A stretch of DNA of 64,000 nucleotides from an uncultured bacterium (GCA_938014885.1 CALLQI010000017.1:1-64000), one strand, 5' to 3'; numbered from the stretch's first letter, positions 40,753-50,541 are shown. Notes: generated from the sequence alone by a model not told the origin. A program made the numbers and translations.

Positions 40753-42306
40753 TCACGAAGGCCGCGCGTTGGATTGAGCTTGTACTAGCGCCTTGAAGAA
40801 GCGTCCACGGTCTTCAAAGTTTGTGAAGCGTTTGCCCGGCGCATACTCATAAAAACTCGTGCTGGCGGGCGACATCAACAGCACCTCGCCCTGCCGAATG
40901 GCCTGAAAAGCCGCACCGCAAGCGGCTTCAAAGCCCGCGCACTCGTGAATGACCGACGGGTCAATTCCGGCCTGCAGCAGCGCCTCGCGAATCGCCGGGC
41001 CGGTCGCGCCTTGCAGATAGACTCCGTGCACGTTGCCGTGGGCAGCCATTGCGCGCCCGAGAGCACCGTAGTCAATGTTCTTGCTGCCGCCGCCCATGAG
41101 CACGCGCAGCGGACCCGGAAACGCCTGCAAAGCCGCAATCGTCGCGGCCGGATCGGTGGCTATGCTGTCATTGTAGACCCTTGCGCCGCGCAGTTGTCCG
41201 CACAGTTCAAGACGGTGCTCGACGCCCCGGAATCGCGCGGCACCGCGCGCAATGGCGTCGGATTGCTCGGGGTTCAGGACGGTCGCCGCGGCCGTTGCCG
41301 CCATGACGGCATTGGCCCAGTTGAAGTCGCCGGGCAACCTTAGTTGTTCGCGCGAAAGCAGGTCACGGCCTACAAGCCCCTGCACCTGCAACTTTCCGCC
41401 CATACCTGATGCGAAGGGTTGACGGCGGCCCGGTTGAAACAGCTCGGTAACCAGCGGCTCGCGGGTGCTTACCAGTCGATAGCGGCCCGGGTTGCGGGCG
41501 GCTATGGCGGCGCATTCGGGGTCGTCGGCGTTCACAAGGGCCAGCGGGGGATCGCCCCATTCACTCCAGTACTCGAACACCGCTGTCTTGGCATCGCGGT
41601 ACTCGGCAAAGTCGCGGTGCCAATCAAGGTGATTGGGCGTGATGTTGGTGATGATACCGACATTGCATGATCGCATGATCCGTCGCCAATCCGACAACTG
41701 AAAGCTGGACAGTTCCAGCACGACCACGTCAAACGGAGTCATCTCTCCTACGCGCGTCAGAAGGGGTTGGCCGATGTTGCCCCCCAGCCAGACGCGCTCG
41801 CGCGGGTTGCCTGCTTGCAGCGGCACAGTTTTGGCGTCGGCCCATTCGCCGGCAAGTTCGGGCTGTGCTCGCTCGAGAACCTCGCAGAGCATTTCGTAGC
41901 ACAACGCCGTCGTGGTTGTCTTGCCGTTGCTGCCGGTGATTCCGATCGTTGTGGCCGGGCAGGCCTCAATGAACAGGCTCATTTCCATTGTTACTTCGGC
42001 GTCTGCATCCCGAGCAACCTGCAGCAGTTTGTGGTCAGGGCGCACGGCGGGGCTGTGGATGACTACGTCGGCCTCACGAAAGTCCTGCTCGCGATGTTCG
42101 CCAAGCCGGAACTCAACGGACAGGCCGCGCAACGCGTCAATGCTTTCGGCTAGCACACTCGCTTCGCGCAGGTCAGTGACTATCACCCGGGAACAGTAGC
42201 CGGCCAAGAAGCGTGCGGCCTCAACGCCGCCGCCAAACAGGCCAAGCCCCATGACCAGGCCATGCTTGCCGCGGAAGCGTTCAAACCGTTCCATGTGATC
42301 GGGCAT
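40753..42306 (-). CDS. murD: UDP-N-acetylmuramoylalanine-D-glutamate ligase
   Basis: 517 residues, longer than the typical 440-450. The ATP-binding P-loop is GITGSNGKTTTTALCYEML (about 121-139). NITPNHLDWHRDFAEYRDAK matches the HLDxH motif with the carbamylated-lysine region. The C-terminal ligase domain includes FRGVEHRLELCG, NDSIATDPAATIAALQAF and LMGGGSKNIDYGAL (the MurD-typical GGxxKxxD). The N-terminal Rossmann domain begins GLVMGLGLFGGGVEAARFL. It adds D-glutamate to UDP-MurNAc-L-alanine, so peptidoglycan is made. Its start overlaps the stop of the PEGA lipoprotein gene. Extra length comes from inserts in the middle domain. Confidence 0.92.
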   Translation of the reverse strand: MPDHMERFERFRGKHGLVMGLGLFGGGVEAARFLAGYCSRVIVTDLREASVLAESIDALRGLSVEFRLGEHREQDFREADVVIHSPAVRPDHKLLQVARDADAEVTMEMSLFIEACPATTIGITGSNGKTTTTALCYEMLCEVLERAQPELAGEWADAKTVPLQAGNPRERVWLGGNIGQPLLTRVGEMTPFDVVVLELSSFQLSDWRRIMRSCNVGIITNITPNHLDWHRDFAEYRDAKTAVFEYWSEWGDPPLALVNADDPECAAIAARNPGRYRLVSTREPLVTELFQPGRRQPFASGMGGKLQVQGLVGRDLLSREQLRLPGDFNWANAVMAATAAATVLNPEQSDAIARGAARFRGVEHRLELCGQLRGARVYNDSIATDPAATIAALQAFPGPLRVLMGGGSKNIDYGALGRAMAAHGNVHGVYLQGATGPAIREALLQAGIDPSVIHECAGFEAACGAAFQAIRQGEVLLMSPASTSFYEYAPGKRFTNFEDRGRFFKALVQAQSNARPS

Positions 42307-42812
42307 CAGTCCTGCTTTACAGGCTTGGGCAGCCGGGGCAAGTGGGGCGGCACGGGTGCCGGCAGCCGGACGATGCTTGCGTACTCCAGCCGGTCCTGAG
42401 GCCTGCTGCGCCGTCGATAGTCCAGTGCGCTGCGATACAGGGTATCCACGTCGGCGGGTTTGGCCTTCTCAAGCTTTGCCTCGACGAAGTGTTCATCGAC
42501 AATAATCCAGGGTGTCAGCACTTCGGCAAAGAAGTCGATTGGCGGGTACTCGTACCAGGGTACTTCCAGGTCGATCTCGCCGCTGAGGGTTGCGTAGCCG
42601 GGTTTGCGCAGCGTGTATTCGCGCTTGCCATAGAAGATGAAGTTGGCGTAGAGCGGCCCTTCGGGATGGTCTTTTTCACGGGTCTTGCCGATGAATTCGC
42701 CGTCGATGTAAACGTCAACGTCCGCGGGCTGCGTGACGATGTAGATGCGCCGTTCGACGCATCCTGCGCACGTAGCCAGAACTACCAGGCAGCAGAAGAG
42801 GACTCGAAACAT
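42306..42812 (-). CDS. PEGA-domain lipoprotein
   Basis: 168 residues. The signal sequence MFRVLFCCLVVLATCAGCVE ends in a lipobox-like AGC, so Cys18 is probably lipidated. IVTQPADVDVYIDGEFIGKT (about 25-44) is the PEGA-type strand pattern (xPxxAxVxIDGxxxGxT), followed by a second strand pair ending YTLRKPGYATLSGEIDLE. The C-terminus is Pro- and Arg-rich. Likely an envelope-anchored carbohydrate- or peptidoglycan-contacting protein. It overlaps the murD start. Confidence 0.78.
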   Translation of the reverse strand: MFRVLFCCLVVLATCAGCVERRIYIVTQPADVDVYIDGEFIGKTREKDHPEGPLYANFIFYGKREYTLRKPGYATLSGEIDLEVPWYEYPPIDFFAEVLTPWIIVDEHFVEAKLEKAKPADVDTLYRSALDYRRRSRPQDRLEYASIVRLPAPVPPHLPRLPKPVKQD

Positions 42813-42896
42813 CCGGAAATCCTAGCACCGGGCTGCGCGGTAGGAAGGTTGTGCAGGCGCTGCCCCTAGCTAGAGTCAGCAATCACTGGAGCCACC

Positions 42897-43802
42897 ATGC
42901 AAAGCGCCTTCAAGCGAATCGTCGTTTCGACAGACTTCAGCGACACTGCGGACACTGCGGTCAAGGCCGCCATTGAGCTGGGCGGATACTATCGCTCGGC
43001 CGTAGACATCGTGAACGTGGTGGACGCCACGGTGTACGCCTACGCGGGCTACCCGTTTGCGTCGCTTTCGAAAGAGTTGCTGGCCAGCGCCGAACAGGCG
43101 CTGCAGCGCATGAAGCTGCCCGCTGGCGCGGATGGGGTGAAGGTCAATCGCTTCATCTTGTCCGGCACGCCAGCGACGGAGATCTGCGAACACGCCAAGC
43201 GCCACGATGCCGACCTGATTGCGATCGGCACCCACGGACGCGGCACCCTGGGACGCCTGCTGCTGGGCAGCGTGGCCGACCGCGTACTGCACGAAGCCAA
43301 AGTGCCTGTGCTGGTGACCAAGGCGCCGGCCGGCAAAATCAAGCATCCCAAAAAGAAGACCAAGCCGTTCCGCAAGGTGCTGTTCCCGACCGACTTCAGC
43401 GACACCGCCAACAAAGCACTGAAGCGCGCCATCGCCATCACCGAAGACATGGACGCGGAACTGTTCGTGCTGCACGTCGTGGACGACAGCCTGATTAGCA
43501 CCCACGTTCCAGAAGAGCGGAAGATGATCCTGCAGGAACTGCGCCGTCATGCCCTGGACGAGATGCGTAAGACACTTCCAGCCGAACTCATGGCCAACTT
43601 TGAAACCATCGGCGCGGTCCGCCGCGGTGAGCCCGGCAAGCAGGTTGCGGCCTACGCCGAAGCCATGGGCTGCGACCTGATCGTCATGGGCAGCCACGGC
43701 CGCACGGGCATTGAGCGTGTGCTGCTGGGCAGCATCGCAGACAAGGTGGTCCGGCGGGCCAAGTGCGCGGTGCTGATTGAGCGCGCCGACCGCAAGAAGT
43801 AG
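42897..43802 (+). CDS. Universal stress protein with two UspA domains
   Basis: 301 residues made of two tandem Usp domains (about 1-145 and 158-300). Both begin with the strand KRIVVSTDFSDTA or RKVLFPTDFSDTA and end with the ATP-binding loop, GTHGRGTLGRLLLGSVADRV in domain 1 and GSHGRTGIERVLLGSIADKV in domain 2. Both follow the G-x2-G-x9-G-S/T pattern, so both domains may bind ATP. A basic linker (KIKHPKKKTKPF) joins them. Single gene, ended by a strong bidirectional terminator shared with the TPR lipoprotein. Confidence 0.92.
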   Translation: MQSAFKRIVVSTDFSDTADTAVKAAIELGGYYRSAVDIVNVVDATVYAYAGYPFASLSKELLASAEQALQRMKLPAGADGVKVNRFILSGTPATEICEHAKRHDADLIAIGTHGRGTLGRLLLGSVADRVLHEAKVPVLVTKAPAGKIKHPKKKTKPFRKVLFPTDFSDTANKALKRAIAITEDMDAELFVLHVVDDSLISTHVPEERKMILQELRRHALDEMRKTLPAELMANFETIGAVRRGEPGKQVAAYAEAMGCDLIVMGSHGRTGIERVLLGSIADKVVRRAKCAVLIERADRKK

Positions 43803-43825
43803 CGTCCGGCACAGGCATGCAAGCC

Positions 43826-43854
43826 AATCGGGCCGCCCACAGGGCGGCCCGATT
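43826..43854. terminator. Bidirectional intrinsic terminator
   Basis: A perfect 13-bp stem (43826-43838 with 43842-43854) has a 3-nt loop. It lies between the convergent universal stress protein and TPR lipoprotein genes, with a short T-run on the plus side (ATTTCG). Confidence 0.85.
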
Positions 43855-43871
43855 TCGTGATGGGAGCAAGC

Positions 43872-45404
43872 CTACTTCCACACCTCGCCGTAGCGAGGGT
43901 CCTTGACCAACGGATCAAGAATCGGGTCGCGGTCGGCAATGTCGCGCGGCGCAAGGCCAGCCTTGCGGGCTTTCGTCATGTGTTCAAGCGCCTTGTTCAT
44001 GTGCTCGGTGCGCTTTGTCTGATCTGTCTCGTTGTGCAGTGCCACGCAATGCAGGCGCGCAAGGTCGAGGTGCCGCAGCGCCGGGCGCGGGTATGATTCG
44101 ATTCGATTCTGCGCGGTGCTCAGTGCGCCTTCGAAGCTGGTCTTGTCCCAACCCTGCTTCAAGCGCATGCGCAGCTCGCACCGGGCCGTAATCGCGTACA
44201 GCGACTCGGGGCGCATTTCCGTGCGCTTCCGAATGTCGGTCATGGCGTCGGCGTACTTCCCCTGCGCCAACCGCGCCTTGGCGCGCAACTCAACGGCATC
44301 GGCGCAATGGGGACGCCGCTTCACCGCCGCGTCGGCCTCGGCTTCGGCTGCGGCGGCGTCGCCCCGCAGAAGCAGAATCTCGGCCTTCTGCAAGCGCGCC
44401 GCAGCGATGTCGGCAACCTTAATTGCTGAATCAGCTTGCGCCAAAGCCTCGTCGTACTTCCCCGCCGCAAGCAATATGCGGGCCCGCATTAGGGCAGCGT
44501 GGGCACCGTCGCCGGCCTTCTGCGCGGCAGTCATGGCGTCGTCATTCTTTCCCTGTGCGAAGGCCAATTCAGCGCGCATCAGAAGCGCTGAGGGGTTGTC
44601 GGGTCCCCCGGCGCACATCTTTTCGTAACCGGCAATCATCGTCTCGGCGCGCTCAAACTTGTCTGACGCCAAAGCAACAAGCGTCGCCCAGTGCCAGAAA
44701 CTCTGGTAGGAGTCCCCACCGGCTTCTTTGGCGACGTCGATTGCGTCGCCGGCCTTACTGAACGAGTCCAGCTCAAGTGCTGCGCGGGCGCGCAGAAGCA
44801 GGGCGTCGACATTGCGCGCTTCCAGTTTGATGGCGGTGTTGGCAGTCTTTTCCGCGTCGCCGTACCGGTAGTCGGCCAGCGCGAGTTCGCCGGTCAGCAG
44901 CAGTGCGTTCAGGCATTTGGGGTCGTTCTCTGTGGCGCGTTTGGCATCTTCCGCCGCGCCGGACTCATTGCCTGCCCGCAGACGCGCAGCTCCGCGCAGG
45001 GCGTAGCTTTCGGCACCATCCGGTGCAAGCTCGACCAGTTTATCACCGGAAGCAAGCGCCTCCTGATCCTTGCCAAGTTCAAGCTGCAGACGCCCTTGGT
45101 AGAAATAGGCGTAGGCATCGGCGGGTGCTGCGGCCACCCACGCCGCATAAGCTGCGAGGGCTTCTTCAGCCTTGCCCTGGGTGTGCAGCGCTTTGCCCTT
45201 GGTCTCGTAGGCCGGGCCGAAGTCGGCCTGCGCCGCGATGGCCTTGTCGCACAGCGCGATGGCCTCACTGTACTCTTTGAACTGCATGTGCTGGCGCGCG
45301 CGCTCAACAAGCTTCTCGGCAGACTCTTCGCTGCCGCATGCAGCCAGCATGAGTGCACACAGCCACATCGCGATGACAGGGCGGGAAGACAGGAAACGAT
45401 GCAT
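43872..45404 (-). CDS. TPR-repeat lipoprotein
   Basis: 510 residues. The lipoprotein signal peptide (VIAMWLCALMLAACGSEES) has a good LAAC lipobox. At least ten TPR-like helical pairs follow through the whole mature chain (for example EYSEAIALCDKAIAAQADFG, AYETKGKALHTQGKAEEAL, KYDEALAQADSAIKVADIA and KYADAMTDIRKRTEMRPES). The start at 45404 has GGAG about 9 nt upstream. It would be an envelope-anchored scaffold; no partner can be identified from position. Confidence 0.82.
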   Translation of the reverse strand: MHRFLSSRPVIAMWLCALMLAACGSEESAEKLVERARQHMQFKEYSEAIALCDKAIAAQADFGPAYETKGKALHTQGKAEEALAAYAAWVAAAPADAYAYFYQGRLQLELGKDQEALASGDKLVELAPDGAESYALRGAARLRAGNESGAAEDAKRATENDPKCLNALLLTGELALADYRYGDAEKTANTAIKLEARNVDALLLRARAALELDSFSKAGDAIDVAKEAGGDSYQSFWHWATLVALASDKFERAETMIAGYEKMCAGGPDNPSALLMRAELAFAQGKNDDAMTAAQKAGDGAHAALMRARILLAAGKYDEALAQADSAIKVADIAAARLQKAEILLLRGDAAAAEAEADAAVKRRPHCADAVELRAKARLAQGKYADAMTDIRKRTEMRPESLYAITARCELRMRLKQGWDKTSFEGALSTAQNRIESYPRPALRHLDLARLHCVALHNETDQTKRTEHMNKALEHMTKARKAGLAPRDIADRDPILDPLVKDPRYGEVWK

Positions 45405-45443
45405 CAGGGACTCCGGTTCATGAGTTGCACCACGCTGCACAGT

Positions 45444-46469
45444 CTATTGCCCACTCAACAACTTCACCATCAGCGCCTTCTGCGCGTGCAGGCGATTCTC
45501 GGCCTGCTGGTAGATCACGCAATCGTCGTGGTCCAGCACGCCGTCGGTCGCCACAACATTGCGGCGGATCGGCAGGCAGTGCATGAACTTGGCGCGGCTT
45601 GTCAGTCCCATCTTGGCTTCGTCGACAGTCCATGAGGGCAGCTTGGCGCGATACTCGAACTCTTCCTTGGCGCGGCCGTAGAACTCGCGCGAGAGCCAGC
45701 TCTTGGCGTATATCACCTCAGCCCCTCGGAAAGCCTCAGCTTGATCGTGCGTGACCTTTACGCTGCCGCCGCCCTTGGTGGCTATGTTCTTTACGTGCTG
45801 CATCACCTCGGGCTCCAGCTCAAACTTGGGCGGATGGGCGATGGTCAGGTCGCAGGCGCCCAGTGCGGCGGCCAGCGCAAAGCTGTGCGGCACCGCCAGC
45901 GGGAGCGGCTTGATGTGCGGGGCCCAGGTCAGCACGACCTTCTTGCGCTTGGTGTTCTGGTTGAAGATCTCGCGCAGGGTCATCAGGTCAGCCAGCCCCT
46001 GGCACGGGTGCTCCACGGCGCTTTCCAGGTTGATCAGTGGTAGCGACGCGTACTTGGCGAATGAGCTCAGGATCGGGTCCTGGCGGTCCTCCTCATAGTT
46101 CTGAAGGCGCGGGAAGCTGCGCACGGCCAGCAGGTCGCCGTAGCGCGACAGCACCTTGGCGGCATCTTTGATGTGCTCCGGACTGCTGCCGTTCATGGTA
46201 ACGCCTTCGCGCCACTCAAGGTCCCAAGCGTCCTGCCCGACGTTCAGCACAACCGGGTGCGCGCTCAGCTGCGTGGCGCCGATCTCAAAGCTGGTGCGGG
46301 TTCGCAGGCTGCTGTTGAAAAACAGCATGATCACGGTCTTGCCGGCCAGTGACCAGCTTTTCTGCTCGCGCTTCATTTCCTGCGCCAGCGTCAGAATGCT
46401 GTCGATCTGCTCAGCCGTGTAGTCGGAAAGGCGAAGAAAATCCCGTCCCTTCAGCTCGTTATCCTTCAT
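45444..46469 (-). CDS. argF': N-acetylornithine-type carbamoyltransferase
   Basis: 341 residues of the aspartate/ornithine carbamoyltransferase family. The carbamoyl-phosphate loop reads FFNSSLRTRTSFEIGATQL instead of the STRT of ordinary OTCase. HPCQGLADLMTL and HCLPIRRNVVATDGVLD are present, and the segment KVVLTWAPHIKPLPLAVPHS matches N-acetylornithine (or N-succinylornithine) carbamoyltransferases of Xanthomonas and Bacteroides. This places arginine synthesis on the acetylated-intermediate route. AGGAGC precedes the start at 46469. The upstream in-frame ATGs lack homology. It is divergent from the phosphomannomutase gene. Confidence 0.85.
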   Translation of the reverse strand: MKDNELKGRDFLRLSDYTAEQIDSILTLAQEMKREQKSWSLAGKTVIMLFFNSSLRTRTSFEIGATQLSAHPVVLNVGQDAWDLEWREGVTMNGSSPEHIKDAAKVLSRYGDLLAVRSFPRLQNYEEDRQDPILSSFAKYASLPLINLESAVEHPCQGLADLMTLREIFNQNTKRKKVVLTWAPHIKPLPLAVPHSFALAAALGACDLTIAHPPKFELEPEVMQHVKNIATKGGGSVKVTHDQAEAFRGAEVIYAKSWLSREFYGRAKEEFEYRAKLPSWTVDEAKMGLTSRAKFMHCLPIRRNVVATDGVLDHDDCVIYQQAENRLHAQKALMVKLLSGQ

Positions 46470-46576
46470 CCGCTTGCTCCTGTTGCGCTGGCGCGAAATC
46501 ATGCCGCGACGCCTGCATAAGTAAAGTGGCATCGCGCGCGCATCTACATACACTGGCGCATCACCCGGAGGGGGCA

Positions 46577-47971
46577 ATGGGACTGTTCAAAGCCTACGAC
46601 GTACGCGGCATCGTGCCCGATCAGCTGAATCCGGCTGTGGCGTTCCGCATTGGCTATGGCTTCGGCAAGTTCCTGGCTGAAGACGTCCCGGGCCCCAACG
46701 TCGCCGTCGGCATTGATGCACGCCCCACCAGCCCCGCGATTGCGGCCGCATTCATGGACGGCCTCGCGACGGCGGGCGCCAGCGCCAGGTTCGTGGGCTT
46801 GTGCAGCACGCCCATGCTGTACTGGGCCACCGCCAAGCTTGAGCCCAAGTGCCACGGCGGCGCGATGATCACCGCCAGCCACAACCCCGCCAGATACAAT
46901 GGCATCAAATTCTGCCGCGAAGACGCGATCCCGGTGGCCTATGACACCGGCCTGTCGGAAATCGAAAAGATCGCGGCCACTGCACCTGAACCGCCGATGC
47001 TGACTGCCACCAAGCTGAGCGTCCCACTGGAGGCCCCGGCCGGCGTGGCGGCGCCAATCGGCATGGACCCCGAAATGTACGCGGGCTACATGGCACATAT
47101 CCGCGGGTTCGCACGCCGGGTGCCGGAAGGCCTTGAAGTCGCCGTGGACACGGCCAACGGCATGGGCGGGATTTACCTGTCTTTCCTGCGCCAGCTTGGA
47201 TTGAAAGTTCACGCGATCCATGGGCAGTTTGACGGCACATTCCCGAACCATGAGGCCAACCCCAGCAAGTTTGAGAACCTGCGCGAGTTGTGCCAGCTTG
47301 TGCTCGACCGCAAATGCGCGTTGGGTATCTCGTTCGATGGCGACGGCGATCGCGCTGTGTTCGTCGACGAAACGGGCACGCCAGTGGGCCAGGACCTGGT
47401 CACGGCGCTGATCGGCCTTGAATTGCTGAAGCGCCACAAGGGTGCCGCCATCCTGTACGACCTGCGCAGCAGCCGTGCCGTGGCCGAGGCAATTGAAGGC
47501 GCGGGCGGCCGCGCGTTGCGCGAGCGGGTGGGCCACAGCTACATGAAGGCCACCATGCGCAAAGTAGGCTGCATATTCGGTGGCGAACTGGCGGGGCACT
47601 ACTACTTCAAGGAAAACTTCTTTGCCGACAGCGGCATCATCGCGGTGTTGGAAGTGTTGAACGCCATGGGCCTGAGCCAGGAGCCGCTTTCCGAGCTTGT
47701 GAAGCCGCTACGTAAGTACGCCCAGACCGGCGAAGTGAATTTCAAGGTCGACGATGCGGCCGCGACGTTTGCCGCCGTGGAAGCAGCGTTCAAGGACGCC
47801 AAGATCGATAAGCTGGACGGCATAACAGTCAGCTATCCGGACTGGTGGTTCAACCTGCGGGCAAGCAACACCGAGCCGCTGGTGCGCCTGAATCTTGAAG
47901 CCGAAGATCGCACACAGCTTGAGCAACGCTACAAGCAAGTGGTGGCGTTGATTGGGGCCAAAGTGGATTAG
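46577..47971 (+). CDS. Phosphomannomutase/phosphoglucomutase (alpha-D-phosphohexomutase)
   Basis: 464 residues with all four phosphohexomutase domains. FKAYDVRGIVPDQL opens the protein. The phosphoserine loop is MITASHNPARYNGIKF (Ser about 103), the magnesium loop FDGDGDRAVFVDE (about 252-264), the sugar-binding loop GGELAGHYYFKENFF and the phosphate loop RASNTEPLVRLNLEA. It interconverts hexose 1- and 6-phosphates for sugar-nucleotide synthesis, probably with both glucose and mannose. The start at 46577 follows CGGAGGGGGC. Confidence 0.92.
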   Translation: MGLFKAYDVRGIVPDQLNPAVAFRIGYGFGKFLAEDVPGPNVAVGIDARPTSPAIAAAFMDGLATAGASARFVGLCSTPMLYWATAKLEPKCHGGAMITASHNPARYNGIKFCREDAIPVAYDTGLSEIEKIAATAPEPPMLTATKLSVPLEAPAGVAAPIGMDPEMYAGYMAHIRGFARRVPEGLEVAVDTANGMGGIYLSFLRQLGLKVHAIHGQFDGTFPNHEANPSKFENLRELCQLVLDRKCALGISFDGDGDRAVFVDETGTPVGQDLVTALIGLELLKRHKGAAILYDLRSSRAVAEAIEGAGGRALRERVGHSYMKATMRKVGCIFGGELAGHYYFKENFFADSGIIAVLEVLNAMGLSQEPLSELVKPLRKYAQTGEVNFKVDDAAATFAAVEAAFKDAKIDKLDGITVSYPDWWFNLRASNTEPLVRLNLEAEDRTQLEQRYKQVVALIGAKVD

Positions 47972-48135
47972 GGCCGGTTCACTGTAGCTGCAGCGATTCA
48001 CTGATTTTTGGCAGCGACGGTCAACGAGACCTCCCCTCCACTTTGTTGCAAATTCCCGGAACCCGCCCGACGTGACCAGCGTCCTAGCCGCGGATTGCTA
48101 GTTGGCTCATTCGTGGCTCTACCCGGGAAACTCCC

Positions 48136-50496
48136 ATGTTTACGCGCTCGATACTCTCGTTGATGGCTCTGGCGGCCTGTGCGACCGCACTTTCAGCCCA
48201 GGGCATTGTGATTGATCGCCGTATCCGGCCTGATCCGGAACCGCGCCGCCCGGCCCCGAGTGTCCAGAACATCCAAGTCAAGACGCACGCCGTTGAGACT
48301 GTCGTAGACGGCCAAAGCGCCACCACCACGGTCACCCAGACCTTCTACAACCCGAACTCGTGGCAGATGGAAGGCACCTACATCTTCCCGCTGCCGGCCG
48401 AAGCCGCGATCAGCGACTTCCAGATGACCATGAATGGCACCATGGTAAAGGGCGAGCTGATGAACAGCGTCACCGCCCGCAAGATATACGAAGACACCGT
48501 GCGCAAAATGATTGACCCTGGCCTGCTGGAATACGCCGGCCGCGGCCTGTTCAGCGCCCGCGTGTTCCCGATCTTTGCTGAGAAGGACCTCACCATCAAA
48601 TTCACGTACACCGAACTGCTCAGCTACGACAGCGGTCTGGTGCGCTTTGCATACCCGCTGCGGACTTCCAAGTACGCGGCCGAGCCGCCGGAAGCCGTGA
48701 CCGTCAAAGTTACCCTGAAGTCCGAGAACGGCCTGCATACCATCTACTCGCCCACCCATTCCTGCGACGTCACCCGCAAGGGCGAAAACGAAGCCGTAAT
48801 CGGCCTTGAAATGAAGGGCAGCCAGCCCGCCAACGACTTTGAGCTGTACTACGGATTCCGTGAGGGCGCGCTTGCCGCCAACGTCATGAGCTACCGTGAA
48901 GGCAACGGCGCGGGCTATTTCCTGGCGCTGCTGACCCCGAAAGTGACGCTCGATAAGGACGAAGTCCTGCCAAAGGACGTGATCGTGGTGTTCGACACCA
49001 GTGGCAGCATGGAAGAAGACGGCAAGATTGAGCAGGCCCGCAAGGCACTCAAGTTCATGGTCAGCAAGCTCAATGATGCCGACCGCTTCGCGGTGGTAAC
49101 CTACAGCACCGAAGTGCGCCCCTGGCACACCGAACTCGTTGAAGGCAGTGCAGCCAACCGCGAGGCCGCCATAGCCAAGCTGGAGAAGACCGAGGCCGCG
49201 GGCGGCACCAACATCGAAGGCGCGATTCGTGAAGCCTTCAAGCTTGCCGGCGACGGTAAGGAAGGTCGCCCGTGCTATGTGCTGTTCCTTACCGACGGCC
49301 TGCCCACTATGGGCGAAATCACCGACGTGAAGGGGCTGGCCAAGCTGGCCCGCGACAACCGTAAGGAACACGTGCGCCTGTTCAGCTTCGGCGTCGGCAA
49401 CGACGTCAACACCTGGCTGCTCGACACGCTGGCCGAAGAAAACAAGGGCCAGCGCGAGTACGTGAAGCCCAAGGAAGACATGGAACTCAAGATCAGCAAC
49501 CTGGCGAACAAGATTGCCTCGCCGGTTCTGGCCGATGTCAGCATCAAGATCAACGGGGCCGAGATCCACGACCTGCACCCGCAGATTGCAGGCGACATGT
49601 TTGCCGGTGGCCAGCTTTCCATCACCGGCCGCTTCGACAAGCCGGGCAAGCACCAGTTGCTGCTGGAAGGCACGGTCAACGGCAAGAAGCAGGCCTTCGA
49701 ATTCAGCGTCGAGTTCACTGAGGCAGACGCAAGCAAAGTCTACCTGCCGCGCATGTGGGCTGTGCGCCGCGTGGGCTTCCTGATGGACCAGATCAACCTT
49801 AAGGGTCAGGACAAGGAACTGGTCGATGAGATTACCCGACTTGGTACCCAGTTCGGCATCGTCACCCCCTACACCAGCTTCCTGATTGTCGAAGACACTC
49901 CGCTTCCGGCCCCAGGCGCGGAGATGCCGGCTAACCGCCCGGGCCATGGGCGTTGGGCTGAAGATGGCGCAAGTGGCGGCGGCCGTGTGGTGCGCGACCC
50001 GGCAGCCCCTGCTGCCCAAACTGGCGGCGGTGCCGTGGATCGATCCAAGTCCAATGCAGAACGACGCGCCAACGATAACGCTGACGAAGTCAACGACGCC
50101 GAAGCCGGCGAGTCCGAACGCCTGGGTGCCGATGCCAAGAAGGCCGGCCTCAAGACCAAGGTCGAGGAGCGCCTGCGTCGCCTGCAGGACAGCGGCCTGA
50201 GCAAAGATGCCGCCGAAGCGCAGGCCAAAGAAATCGTGAAGACTGTCGGCACCCGCAGCTTTGTTTGGAGCGACGGCATCTGGCTGGAAAGCGACCTGAC
50301 AAACGCCGAACTTTTCGGTGCCGAAGTGGTCGAGTTCATGAGCGAGCGCTACATGGAACTCGCCAAGGACTCACGCAACGCGAAGGTGATGGCGCTGGGC
50401 AATGAGGTCATCTTCCGTGTCGGCAAGAAGACCATTCGTATCGTGGAAACCGAGGCCGCAGAGGCTAAGGGTAGCGACGAAAAGGAACCCAAGTAA
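48136..50496 (+). CDS. Secreted VIT-VWA protein (inter-alpha-trypsin-inhibitor-like)
   Basis: 786 residues with a signal peptide (FTRSILSLMALAACATALSA). A VIT domain (about 45-180: TTTVTQTFYNPNSWQMEGTY, then FPLPAEAAISDFQM) is followed by a VWA domain (about 283-450) with a complete MIDAS: VVFDTSGSME, AAGGTN and LFLTDGLPT. The C-terminal quarter has a Gly/Ala/Pro-rich linker, charged helices and a final strand-rich block (NEVIFRVGKKTIRIVE). Such proteins bind metal-dependent ligands at the surface or in the periplasm. No sortase motif or anchor is seen. A terminator follows. Confidence 0.88.
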   Translation: MFTRSILSLMALAACATALSAQGIVIDRRIRPDPEPRRPAPSVQNIQVKTHAVETVVDGQSATTTVTQTFYNPNSWQMEGTYIFPLPAEAAISDFQMTMNGTMVKGELMNSVTARKIYEDTVRKMIDPGLLEYAGRGLFSARVFPIFAEKDLTIKFTYTELLSYDSGLVRFAYPLRTSKYAAEPPEAVTVKVTLKSENGLHTIYSPTHSCDVTRKGENEAVIGLEMKGSQPANDFELYYGFREGALAANVMSYREGNGAGYFLALLTPKVTLDKDEVLPKDVIVVFDTSGSMEEDGKIEQARKALKFMVSKLNDADRFAVVTYSTEVRPWHTELVEGSAANREAAIAKLEKTEAAGGTNIEGAIREAFKLAGDGKEGRPCYVLFLTDGLPTMGEITDVKGLAKLARDNRKEHVRLFSFGVGNDVNTWLLDTLAEENKGQREYVKPKEDMELKISNLANKIASPVLADVSIKINGAEIHDLHPQIAGDMFAGGQLSITGRFDKPGKHQLLLEGTVNGKKQAFEFSVEFTEADASKVYLPRMWAVRRVGFLMDQINLKGQDKELVDEITRLGTQFGIVTPYTSFLIVEDTPLPAPGAEMPANRPGHGRWAEDGASGGGRVVRDPAAPAAQTGGGAVDRSKSNAERRANDNADEVNDAEAGESERLGADAKKAGLKTKVEERLRRLQDSGLSKDAAEAQAKEIVKTVGTRSFVWSDGIWLESDLTNAELFGAEVVEFMSERYMELAKDSRNAKVMALGNEVIFRVGKKTIRIVETEAAEAKGSDEKEPK

Positions 50497-50512
50497 CCCC
50501 AGACCAGACAGC

Positions 50513-50541
50513 ACAGGCCCGCCCAGCATGGGCGGGCCTGT
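50513..50541 (+). terminator. Intrinsic terminator after the VIT-VWA gene
   Basis: A perfect 13-bp stem (50513-50525 with 50529-50541) has a 3-nt loop, 17 bp after the stop codon. The downstream T content is low (TGCGTC), so efficiency is uncertain. Confidence 0.7.

Noticed and set aside
48193..50019. 608-codon minus-strand open frame opposite the VIT-VWA gene, and a similar 604-codon frame at 54733-56547 opposite the FHA-CAP gene
   Set aside because: Both are mirror frames of genes with clear domains, signal peptide or FHA motifs, and both show shadow-type composition.
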